From NCBI GenBank assembly GCA_016703335.1, contig JADJCG010000001.1, positions 372,001-436,000 of the forward strand: a stretch of 64,000 nucleotides of DNA, in the 5' to 3' direction. The translations under genes and the position numbers were made by a program. The notes under the pieces were generated by a model. It searched no databases. It worked only from the letters and a program-made list of their open reading frames with translations, and had not been told where the DNA came from. Source of the stretch: Caulobacteraceae bacterium (GTDB lineage Bacteria; Pseudomonadota; Alphaproteobacteria; Caulobacterales; Aquidulcibacteraceae). Below, in pieces: positions 55,494 through 64,000 of this stretch. Within the stretch, counting starts at the first letter, position 1. Each line of letters starts with the position of its first letter.

Positions 55494-56695
55494 GCGCTGA
55501 GATCGAGCGCCTTGAGCGCCGCGATCAATTTCGCCTTCATTGCCGCTACTTTCTCACGTACCTGCGCGGCGTACGCTTCGCGGCCGGCGACCATCTTCTC
55601 GACCTGTTGCGTCAGCCGATTGAAGTCGACGTGATCGAGGTCCTGGCAGAATTCGCTCAGGCCCACGTCCGCCATCAGCGCATCCGTCTTTGGGCCATAG
55701 CTCAGTCCGATCAGCGGCCGGCCCATCTTCAGCGCAGCGATTTGCACGTGATAGCGCGACGCGATCACCAGATCCGTCTCGGCCATCACGGCCATCGCGT
55801 CATGGATGGAGGTCGCATTTTCTTCGCGCGGCGTGAGCACCCTTTGCTTCAAGCGCGCATCTACATCACGCGCGGCGCCCGCATCCGCTGGCGTTTGACC
55901 GAGGATCATGCGCACGCCGTAACCGCGTTCCCGCAGCCATTCGATCAGACGCGCGTGCTGATCAATGTATGTGTCGTAGACGCCAGCGCTGCTGTGCCAC
56001 CCGTGATAGGTCATCATGCCCACACCAACGACGAGCGGCGCGCCTACGGGACGCTCAGCATCGGCAACTGGCGGCAGCAAAAACGCCAGATCAGGCACCA
56101 CGCTGTCGATCGGCCCATCAACGCCGAGCCTTTGCATAAACTGATATGAATCTTCGTCGCGGTAGAGCCGCTGGCGCGCGAGCGATCCGGCAAACTTGAA
56201 CATCTCGCGCCCGATCGGATTAACGATGGGACCAGCGCCAACACTGATGAAACGCCACTCAACGCCTTTCATGCGCGCAGCCAAGCACCAGCGCAGAAGC
56301 ACGCTCGGCCAGCCTAGCGGTGTGTCGCGAAAATCATCGAACACGCCGGTGCCGCCGGAGAGAATGACGTCGTAGCCATTGAGCAATTTTAGCGTGCGCG
56401 ACCAGTTTCGCCACGTGCTTGGTTGGCGCAGCATCAGCGTATCGAGCTTGCGCCAAATGCCTTCCGGACGCGGCGCGGCAATACCGACGGCCTTTACGCC
56501 GAAACGCTTTGCCGTTGGCTCAGGCTTGCTGCAGATCGCGGAAATATCCGCGTTAGGCATTTCGGCGCGTAGAAAATCGCGCAGCGCTTCGAATGACGCA
56601 TCGTTTCCGAAATTGCCGGTGCCGTAGCCGCCGAAAATGCCGATGCGCAACGCGCGCGCCGGACCTTGCTGTACTGGCGCGATATTACTCGGCAT
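55490..56695 (-). CDS. Polysaccharide pyruvyl transferase family protein
   Basis: PS_pyruv_trans domain: the start GIFGGYGTGNFGNDAS, the central VILSGGTGVFDD, and SRYHVQIAALKMGRPLIGLSYGPK with the conserved RxH near the C-terminus. Family members add ketal-linked pyruvate (CsaB, ExoV). 401 residues. It follows the GT4 gene with an 11-base overlap, so the polymer is probably pyruvylated and anionic. Confidence 0.9.
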   Translation of the reverse strand: MPSNIAPVQQGPARALRIGIFGGYGTGNFGNDASFEALRDFLRAEMPNADISAICSKPEPTAKRFGVKAVGIAAPRPEGIWRKLDTLMLRQPSTWRNWSRTLKLLNGYDVILSGGTGVFDDFRDTPLGWPSVLLRWCLAARMKGVEWRFISVGAGPIVNPIGREMFKFAGSLARQRLYRDEDSYQFMQRLGVDGPIDSVVPDLAFLLPPVADAERPVGAPLVVGVGMMTYHGWHSSAGVYDTYIDQHARLIEWLRERGYGVRMILGQTPADAGAARDVDARLKQRVLTPREENATSIHDAMAVMAETDLVIASRYHVQIAALKMGRPLIGLSYGPKTDALMADVGLSEFCQDLDHVDFNRLTQQVEKMVAGREAYAAQVREKVAAMKAKLIAALKALDLSA

Positions 56696-57838
56696 GAACG
56701 CCTCGTGACGCGCCCGTGTTCATCGCTTCACGCAACACATCCCAGTATCGATCCTTGATCGCGGTCGCGCTGAAAGCTGCCGCCCGCGCTGCGGCCTTCG
56801 CGCCGTAGTCGGCGCGGCGTGTTGGATCATCCAGCGCGCGAATGGCGGCCGCCATCGCCTCATCATCGCCGACCGGCACCAGCACGCCATGCTCGGCGAA
56901 CGTGATGCCACTAATGGCGTGACGCCGCTTCTCGGCGAGAATCTCGGACGGTCCAGAATCGCAATTGGTGGAAATCACAGGCCGGCCAACCGCCATGCCC
57001 TCGATCAGAGCGTTCGGATAGCCTTCCGACTCCGAAGACAAGATGAAAATGTCGGCTGCGGCCATAAGCGGATACGGATTGCCGATAAAGCCAGGTAAAA
57101 TCACGCGATCCGCAACGCCGAGCTCGCGCGCCAATGCTTCAAGCGCGCCGCGTTCCTCGCCCTCGCCTGCGATAACCAGTTTGCGCCCGCCGCCAGCCGC
57201 CGCGAAGGCGCGGATCAGCACGTCGAAATTCTTCACCTTCACCAGCCGGCCAGCTGACATGATGAACGGCCCATCGACAGCGCTCGGCGCGGCTTCGCGC
57301 GCGGTCGCTTTGATCTTCTCACTGTCGACGGGGTTGGGAATGCTCAGCAGTTTCTCGGCGGGCACGCCGAAATTATTTTGCAGATCGCGCGCTACGCCGT
57401 CGGACACCGCGATGATCCGCGCCGCGCGCGGATAAAGGGTTCGCACCATTGTCCGTGACACGGCTCCGCGGAGGCCGCTGCCCAGGTGGTGCGAGGTGTG
57501 CGCCCGGGCGCTCAGCACCACAGGCGTACGCGCTCCCAGCACGTTGGCCCAATTGGCGCGGTTAAGGAAGCTCAGCGAAACGTCCGGCCGGAGCTCCTGA
57601 TGAAGCTTGCGCACCGCCATGACGCTTTTGGCCAGCGAGAACCCGCAATCGAACTGGTGAACATCGACCCAATCCGGCGCGACATTACCCGCAGGTTCTT
57701 TGTCCAGCACGCCTAGCGAAATATCGAACTCCGGCGCGTTCCGGCTCCGGAATGGCTCAGCAAGGTGCACATGACCCGCTCGGCGCCGCCGCCAGTAAGT
57801 GAGTTAATCAAGAACAGAGCGCGTTTGCGCTTCGTCAC
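56685..57838 (-). CDS. Glycosyltransferase family 4 (one frame break)
   Basis: GT-B fold. The N-terminal glycine loop lies in another frame: a GTG at 57838 gives TKRKRALFLINSLTGGGAER, typical of family starts, and the frame changes near 57755. Later motifs are AGRLVKVKNFDVLIRAFA, the donor-site SSESEGYPNALIEGMAVG and STNCDSGPSEIL. About 385 residues. Part of repeat-unit assembly. Confidence 0.88.
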
Positions 57839-57912
57839 GCCGCTCCTCCTTCTCGTTTGCCCGGCAGCCGCATGACGCAAGCAAGAGCCGATCCACGTGG
57901 CTGCGCTACGTC

Positions 57913-59085
57913 ATGTCAGCATTCCACACGATCACGTACCGCCCGTTGGCGGCAGGCATGTCGGCCAACGCTTTGGCGTCCATGGGCCTCGTCATCGTCG
58001 GCCTGATGAACATCAATCTGCGGCACCTGCAATTGCGGTTTTTGCTGCCGTTCTACGTACTGATGGCGCTTGCGATTGTGAGCGCGCTGGCCAATGGCGG
58101 ACTGACCGCAGGCTTGGTCACCGTCCTTTCCAAGCACGCCTATCTGATCGTGATCATCCTCTCCGTTTACGGCGCCATGACGCGCGCTCGCGGCGGCGAC
58201 TTCATGGCTTCCATGCTGTGGTCCTTCCTGCCGGTATTCATCTGGCAGGTTGATGTCCATCGTATTCGGCTACGGCAAGATGACCGAAACCGACGTCAAC
58301 TCCATGAGCTATATTGGCGGCTACAACCACGAGGCCGCGTTCTCGGTGACGCTTGCCACGTGCTTAACGGCCGCTTGCTTTGCCACCGGCATCCAAAAGC
58401 AACTCAAGTTCGCTGTTATCGTGATCTGCGTCGTCGGCATTTTCCTCGCCAACTACCGCACGACACTGGTGGCGATTGCGCCGCTGCTGATTACCTATCT
58501 CGCCGCATCATCGCTCGGGCGTTTCCCACTACGAGACCGCCCATTTGTCGCGAGCTTCTTAATCGTCGCCGGCGCATTGACGCTAGGCATACTCAGTCTC
58601 TTCCTCGCGGAGCGATTCAACGACGTCACCGTCGCGAGCTCTGGCGATGTGAACTTCTTCAAGCCGCCCTCTGAATACACCGTCGATGAAGGCCGCTTGC
58701 TCTCTGGGCGTCCGTTCATCTGGAGTTCGTATTTCTACGCGTGGCTGAAGGGCGATTTGACCGAATACGTGATCGGCTTCGGCCCGGATCCTGGAACGAC
58801 ACCTTCCCGCTCTATGCCCACAACACGCTCGTGAATTATCTCTACGAATACGGCGTCGTTGGCGTGTTCGTTATCTTGTGGGTTTGGATGTCGATGCTGG
58901 TGTCGGCTTTGCGCGTGCGCCATCCGCAAGGCGGCGTGCTTGTTGGCGCGCATTTGAGTTACATCGTGCTCAACATGGCGACGATGCCGATGTGGATGGT
59001 CGAAGGAAACATCCTCTACGGGCTGATCTGCGGCTATACGCTCTACCTGCTCTCGCTACAGCGAAAGCAGCCGCAGACGGGTTAG
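57913..59085 (+). CDS. O-antigen ligase/polymerase-like membrane protein (two frame breaks)
   Basis: Polytopic membrane protein with about ten hydrophobic segments and a large hydrophilic loop containing LLSGRPFIWSSYFYAWLKG, the Wzy_C-type region; HNTLVNYLYEYGVVGVFVILWVW is the conserved post-loop motif with its His. Frames change near 58248 and 58790. The start at 57913 is uncertain because family N-termini are usually longer; coding sequence may begin near 57872. Polymerises or ligates repeat units in the periplasm. Confidence 0.83.
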
Positions 59086-60999
59086 AGCGAACGCGCCGCC
59101 ATCCAGCTCTGCAGCTGCAGCACTGACCAGAGGCGCGCCTCTTCCATCGTGCCGCCGCGCTGATAGCGCGACCAGAAATCGCGCACGCGTTGCGTATCGA
59201 GCAGGCCGTGGCTTTCGAGACGTGCCGGTGAGAGCAGATCTGCCGCCCACTCGCGCAACGGGCCGAGCAGCCAGCTTTCGAGCGGCGGCGAAAAGCCAGT
59301 CTTGGGCCGGTCGAACATTTCCACCGGCACATCGCGCGAGCAGTTCACGCAGGATGAGCTTGCCCTTGGCGTCCTTCATCCGCAGCTCTTCCGGCAGCGT
59401 CATCGCAAAGCGCACGACTTCCGGATCGAGCAGCGGAATGCGCGTTTCGAGGCTCACCGCCATCGATGCGCGATCGACCTTCGCCAGAATGTCGCCCGGC
59501 AGATAGTTGCGCATGTCGTGCAGGCAGAGCTGATCGATCTCGCTCTCAGGCAGGAAGCCATGATCGCGACCGTTGAGATGGCCGATGCCCGGGACCACCG
59601 GCTCGTTGCTCGGCCATTTCTCCAGGCTAAGCTCGTGCAGATTGATCAGCGACGTTGCGCCGAGCCATGGCGCGACACGCTTCAACGTCGGGCCGACGTC
59701 GCCGCCTGCGCCGTAGCGATCGGTGAAACCTTTGAGAAAACCCAAGCCCAGGCTCAGCGCCGACACGGGCGTTGCGTTAATCATCGCGCCAGCTGCGCCG
59801 CGCATCGGCATCTTGCGCATGCGATGCCAGAGCTTCGGCGTCGCGAAGTGACGGCGATAGCCGGCAAAGCCTTCGTCGCCGCCATCGCCCGAGAGCGCGA
59901 CGGTGACGTGTTTGCGCGCCATCTCCGAAACCAGGTAAGTCGGGATCTGCGATGAGTCAGCTAGCGGCTCGTCGTACATGCGGCCAAGGCGTGTCACGAC
60001 CGAGCGCGCCTGGTCAGCCGTCACCATCTCTTCGATGTGGTTAGTGCCAAGATGCTTGGCGATCGCGCGGGCATGGTCGGCTTCATTGAAGCGCGGGTCT
60101 TCGAAGCCGAGCGTTAGCGTGGTTACCGGTCGCGTCGCGCACTTCTGCATCGCCGCGGTCACGAGCGATGAATCGATGCCGCCCGAGAGGAAAACGCCGA
60201 CCGGCACATCCGCAGACATCCGCTCCGCGACCGACGCCTGAACCAAGCGATCCAGTTCATCGACCGCTTCTGCCATGCCCATGGGCCGGCGCTCAGCGAT
60301 GGCGCCACGCGCCATGTCATCGATTGACCAGTATTCGACGATCTTCGCCTGCTCGCCCCTCTTCCACGTCAGCAGCGAAGCCGGCGGCAGCTTGAACACG
60401 TTTTCGTACATGCTGAACGGCGCGGGAACGTAGCCGCAGGTAAAGTAGCGCGCGACGTTATCGCGGCTGACTTTGAGATCGAGCGCCTTGAATTGCTCCA
60501 GCGCCGCCAGCTCGGAGGCAAACGCGAGCCCCTCACCGCGAACCGCGTAGAAGAGCGGCTTTTCACCAAACCGGTCACGCGCCAGAAACATGCGCTTCTC
60601 GCGCCGGTCCCAAAGCGCGAACGCAAACATGCCGTCGACCTTTTTTAGCGCTGCTTCAACGCCGCATCGCGAGATCAGCTCGAGCAGAACTTCGGTGTCC
60701 GAACTGCCGCGCCAATTGTGGACGGACTCCGCGTCCAGCTCGGCGCGCAGTTCGTTATGGTTATAGATCTCGCCGTTGTAGGTGATGACGTAACGCTCAT
60801 CGGCCGAGAACATCGGCTGGTGACCGGCGGGCGAGAGATCGACGATCGAGAGCCGCAAATGGCCGAAGGTTACGCTCTCTTCTGACCAGAACGCTTGATT
60901 GTCCGGCCCGCGATAGCGGATGGCGGCGACCGCAGCTTCCACCTGCGCGCGCGGGACTTCAAAGCCCCGGCCCTCAACAACGCCCACGATTCCGCACAT
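59082..60999 (-). CDS. asnB: Asparagine synthase (glutamine-hydrolysing) family (one frame break)
   Basis: Class II glutamine amidotransferase start MCGIVGVVEGRG (Cys2 nucleophile) and RYRGPDNQAFW; synthetase domain with the pyrophosphate loop FLSGGIDSSLV. The frame changes near 59340 and the C-terminus (KTGFSPPLESWLLGPLREWA to SWMAARSL) is read in the frame ending at 59082. About 640 residues. AsnB-like proteins in polysaccharide loci often amidate sugar acids; that role is suggested here by context. Confidence 0.9.
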
Positions 61000-61011
61000 T
61001 GGCTCGCCCCG

Positions 61012-62166
61012 TCAGGAGGCCGAAACGAGCGCATCAGGCCGCTCGATCTCGGAGCCGTGGAAAGGCGCGATGCCCCGATAGATGTCAAGCGTGCGCTCAG
61101 CGACCTTCGTCCAGGTCAAATAGCGTCCGGCGTCCGCCACGTAAGCTTGCGGATCGCTCAATGCGCGCTTCAGCGCTTCTGCAATGGATTCCGGTGAATT
61201 GGGGTCGAAATAGTTTTGCAGCGGCATGCCGAAGTCGCGATTTTCGGGGATATCGCTGAGCAGGATCGAGCAACCTGCGCCAATGGCCTCGAGCACTGCG
61301 TTGGAGCTGCCTTCGTGCAGCGACGCGTTGATATAAATCTTCGAGCCACGATAAAGCGGCGCCATGGCGCTGCGCGTGAACTTGCCCGCGAGCACTGTGC
61401 GCTCAGTCAGCAGCGGCTGAAGGCCTTCGACGTAATCGGTTTCGTCCAGTCCGCCCGCGACGACGAGTTTCGGCGGATTAGCCACGTCCTTGGCGAACAG
61501 CTCGTAACCTCGAATGAGGTTCGCTACGTTCTTCTGCGCCGTCACCCGGCCGACCGTGAGAATGTAATCGCCAACCGGCTGCTCGGCACTCGGTTCAACC
61601 GGCGGCAGCGGATCGGCGGCGTTGGCGATAACGTGGACGTTGCCCTTGATCCCGCGACGCGCCAGGCGTTCGGCCAAAGCCGGCGTCACCGAGATCACTG
61701 CATCCGCGAACCGAAGCTGGAATTCCGCCAATAGAAAGCCGAGCTTGCCGAGCGTACCCCACTTGCCGACGAGATAATCGGCGGAGCCGTAGCGGACGAC
61801 CGTCTTTGCGCCCATGAGCTTGTAGGCCCAGAGGAAGATCGCCGAACCCAAGCCTTGGAAGTGCACGATCCGCGGACGCAACCGCATCGCCATGAAAATC
61901 GCGGTCACATAGTAAAGGATCTTGTCGGTCTTCAGGAAGTTCGAGCGCGGCGCCTTCATCAAGCGCACGCCTTTGAACTCTTCAGACTTGATATTGTCCG
62001 CCAGGCCAACCAGCGTCACGCGGTAATTGCCGCTCGCGACCACCAGCGGAAACAACATTTCCGCGTTCTTTTCCGCGCCGCCTTCTACGTCGGGAACGCC
62101 ACGCGCACCGACCACGAAGATCAGCGGGGCTTCTTCACCGGACTTTGATTCTGGTGTTTGCGACAT
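61012..62166 (-). CDS. Glycosyltransferase family 4
   Basis: GT-B fold with FVVGARGVPDVEGGAEKNAE at the N-terminus (the GVP..GG loop of WsaF/RgpB-like enzymes), HFQGLGSAIFLWAY, YILTVGRVTAQKNVANLIRG and the donor site NASLHEGSSNAVLEAIGAG. 384 residues, uninterrupted. It lies 12 bases upstream of asnB on the same strand. Confidence 0.9.
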   Translation of the reverse strand: MSQTPESKSGEEAPLIFVVGARGVPDVEGGAEKNAEMLFPLVVASGNYRVTLVGLADNIKSEEFKGVRLMKAPRSNFLKTDKILYYVTAIFMAMRLRPRIVHFQGLGSAIFLWAYKLMGAKTVVRYGSADYLVGKWGTLGKLGFLLAEFQLRFADAVISVTPALAERLARRGIKGNVHVIANAADPLPPVEPSAEQPVGDYILTVGRVTAQKNVANLIRGYELFAKDVANPPKLVVAGGLDETDYVEGLQPLLTERTVLAGKFTRSAMAPLYRGSKIYINASLHEGSSNAVLEAIGAGCSILLSDIPENRDFGMPLQNYFDPNSPESIAEALKRALSDPQAYVADAGRYLTWTKVAERTLDIYRGIAPFHGSEIERPDALVSAS

Positions 62167-62293
62167 GTCTCGAATGCAGCTGGCGGAGGCGAGGCGGGAG
62201 GTCTTACCACGCGCTGGATTTATGCCTCAGCGACGAGCGTAAGCAATGTTTCTCACCTGCGACGCTACTGCTTCGCGCAGTACGATTAGAGGT

Positions 62294-63535
62294 TCAGTTG
62301 TTAGCTATAACCGCGTGGAACTGCGGCTCGCCGACCAGCATGCTGGCGCGAATGCGGCCTTCGTCATTCCCCCAGTTCAAACGCGGGCTGTTAATCGTAA
62401 CGCCGCGAATTTTCACGACGCCAACGTCGTGATTGAACTCGATGATCGGCGTTGCGTCATGATCCGCAATTGTGAGGTTTGCGATGTCGATGTCGATATT
62501 CTCTTCGCCGCCAATCCAGACGTGACACGGGCTGGCGTTTTCGTTGGCGTCGCGGCCGCGGAAGTTGGGATCGCGGCTGGTGCAATTGGTCAGCGTCGCG
62601 TGGTCGCCCCAGATGCGGAAGTTGCGTTTGTTGTCTTCGGCAATGCAATCGGTCAGCACCAAATCGCGACTCTTGCAATCGAAGCCGCCGTCGGTTGAAC
62701 CGCGCGCTTCGCAAGCTTCGTAACGAATGTTGGCATTGTCGGGCTCGTCAGAGAAGCCGTCACCGTTCCAGTATTCGCAGCCGTTCAGTTGCTGGAAGCC
62801 GCCCATAACCACGCGCCGATACGTGATGTTGCTGGCCCGATCATCCAGGGCGCACCCAACCGGGATACGACCACCGTCGTTTGTGGTGCCTTGCGCGGCG
62901 CAATCTTCGATCAGGCCGTTCCGTGAATTGTAGCGGATGCGGAGAAAACCGCGCTCCACGCGCGAGCCACGACAGCGACGCAGCACAAAACCGTCAATGC
63001 TGGCGTGCCCCTCGCCGTCGCCAGCCGTGTTCTCGAAGAAACGGTAAATGTTCTCGAACGCGCAATCTTCGATGGTGACGTTCGACACCGCGCCAGCGAC
63101 GCGAAACGCGCCGTTGCCAATGTCGCGGAAATCAAAATGCGAGAACTTCACATGGCTGGCGCCGCGAACGAGCTTAAACACCTCCGGCCCTTCGTCGCCC
63201 GCCTGATCGCCCCGCACCAAAGCCAGCATCGGCGCACCGGTGGCGGCGTTCACGCCGCGAATGTGTACTTCCTGGCTCGCACGGCCGCCGCGCGCGATCT
63301 CGATAACATCAGCAATAGCGTATTCGCCGCGGTCAGCAGCGATCAGCACTTCACCGCCCGGTTGCAGATGTTCGATAAGGTTCGTGATCGCATCGAAGGC
63401 CGCAGCATTCTCCCATGACGAGCCATCGCCTTCGCCGGTCGGGGTCACGTGAATGACGTTAACGCGCGCATCGGCTTCGCCCGCGCAGCCCATGAGCGGA
63501 ATGGCGACCAGAACTGAACGGCGAGAAACACGCAT
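62294..63535 (-). CDS. Right-handed parallel beta-helix lipoprotein
   Basis: Start at MRVSRRSVLVAIPLMGC gives a twin-arginine-like signal with lipobox Cys. The body shows repeated short strands with N/D/G turns (VSNVTIEDCAFENIYRFF, IEDCAAQGTT, LTDCIAEDNKRNFRIWG), the beta-helix pattern of polysaccharide lyases and epimerases. An open frame extends 13 codons upstream of this start. Probably trims or epimerises the exported polymer, as AlgK/AlgL-type enzymes do; no catalytic residue can be assigned confidently. Confidence 0.82.
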   Translation of the reverse strand: MRVSRRSVLVAIPLMGCAGEADARVNVIHVTPTGEGDGSSWENAAAFDAITNLIEHLQPGGEVLIAADRGEYAIADVIEIARGGRASQEVHIRGVNAATGAPMLALVRGDQAGDEGPEVFKLVRGASHVKFSHFDFRDIGNGAFRVAGAVSNVTIEDCAFENIYRFFENTAGDGEGHASIDGFVLRRCRGSRVERGFLRIRYNSRNGLIEDCAAQGTTNDGGRIPVGCALDDRASNITYRRVVMGGFQQLNGCEYWNGDGFSDEPDNANIRYEACEARGSTDGGFDCKSRDLVLTDCIAEDNKRNFRIWGDHATLTNCTSRDPNFRGRDANENASPCHVWIGGEENIDIDIANLTIADHDATPIIEFNHDVGVVKIRGVTINSPRLNWGNDEGRIRASMLVGEPQFHAVIANN

Positions 63536-63588
63536 GCGCGCATTTAGCTCCGACAGCGCAACAGCGTCCACCACGCGCGCGTCGCGGG

Positions 63589-64000
63589 TTAGCTGGGCTT
63601 GGCTTCGAACGCTTTTTCCCCAGGGCGAGGGTCGCGCCGCTGGATCGGCTTGAAGACACCAGTGCCGGTAATCAACGTGCGCTCACCGGACCATATGCGA
63701 CCGCGCACGACGTAAAGATCATCGGCGGTGGACAAGACCTCGCCTCGCCCCTTCCACCCAATCGCCGATATGGGCGCTGGAGAGAAAATCGAGCGTTAAT
63801 CGCACCGTCACCCAGTATGAGGAGGTTTCGACCGAAACGATGTGACCCCAGGCCATATCAGCAAAGCTCATGAGCATGCCGCCATGCGCGTTAGTCATGC
63901 CGTTGGTGTGGTGCTCTTCGACGCGAAAACCCATCGTGTAGCCGCCGTTGCTCGCGCGCCGGTAGAGCGGTCCGATCTGGCGCACGAAGCCGCGCCGCCA
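63589..64000 (-). CDS. PaaI-type hotdog thioesterase (partial, one frame break)
   Basis: Hotdog fold with the active-site segment HHTNGMTNAHGGMLMSFADMAWG. The frame changes near 63735: the remainder (RGEVLSTADDLYVVRGRIWS to KAFEAKPS) ends at TAA 63589. The N-terminus lies beyond the window end. Family members hydrolyse acyl-CoA thioesters. It probably is not part of the polysaccharide locus. Confidence 0.82.

Overview
The window is a chromosomal segment of a GC-rich alphaproteobacterium, most likely of the Caulobacterales/Hyphomonadaceae type. Evidence for this is the argD-argF-hslO block next to a phoB-phoU-pstB-phoR block, the split transhydrogenase (pntAa/pntAb/pntB) with an aa3-type cytochrome oxidase subunit IV in the same operon, and the large exopolysaccharide region. 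No rRNA gene, ordinary tRNA gene, CRISPR array, transposase or integrase was seen.

Layout. 1-3.1 kb: arginine biosynthesis and Hsp33. 2.9-6.7 kb (minus): phosphate response genes, without pstS, pstC or pstA. 7-13.2 kb: an RND tripartite efflux operon. 13.2-17.5 kb: two tandem M13 metallopeptidase lipoproteins. 17.5-20.6 kb: small accessory genes including a membrane-anchored TIR protein. 20.6-25.2 kb (minus): a seven-gene transhydrogenase operon with interleaved small genes. 25.3-38.8 kb: polysaccharide export protein, tyrosine-kinase-like co-polymerase, sugar transferase, a kinase homologue with a lost P-loop lysine, an Hsp70-like ATPase, an outer-membrane barrel and sugar-modifying enzymes. 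39-44.6 kb: a two-domain esterase, a small secreted acidic protein, a transglutaminase-like protein and an ABC-F ATPase. 44.9-47.4 kb: a non-coding RNA locus leading into a Ro60 (Rsr) gene. 47.4-48.7 kb: a non-coding stretch with long G and C homopolymers, probably an assembly scar. 48.7-63.5 kb: a second polysaccharide block (dTDP-sugar epimerase-like protein, NAD-dependent epimerase, polyprenyl-phosphate sugar transferase, Wzc-like kinase, glycosyltransferases, pyruvyltransferase, O-antigen-ligase-like protein, AsnB-like protein, beta-helix protein). The window ends inside a hotdog thioesterase gene.

The most interesting part is 45.0-46.0 kb. Six tandem plus-strand units share an exact 5' core (GGTGGTGAAG) and a 3' core (CGTTCCC) bracketed by complementary stems. 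They sit directly upstream of a Ro60 gene and are best read as bacterial Y RNAs. The last unit (45839-45977) contains a complete, circularly permuted tRNA-Asn-like body: D-arm, T-arm, seven-base-pair acceptor closed by five bases, and an anticodon loop reading GTT, with the Ro-type stem inserted in the 5' strand of the anticodon stem. Other units carry degenerate tRNA parts or only tetraloop-capped hairpins. One unit is double-length and appears to hold two tRNA-like bodies. tRNA-like bacterial Y RNAs are known. The array size, the graded decay of tRNA likeness and the retained anticodon arm are what deserve attention.

About 25 coding frames are interrupted by single small indels while their reading-frame continuations and catalytic motifs stay intact, including in housekeeping genes. 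I take most of these as sequence or assembly errors, and I annotate such genes over their full span with the approximate break noted.
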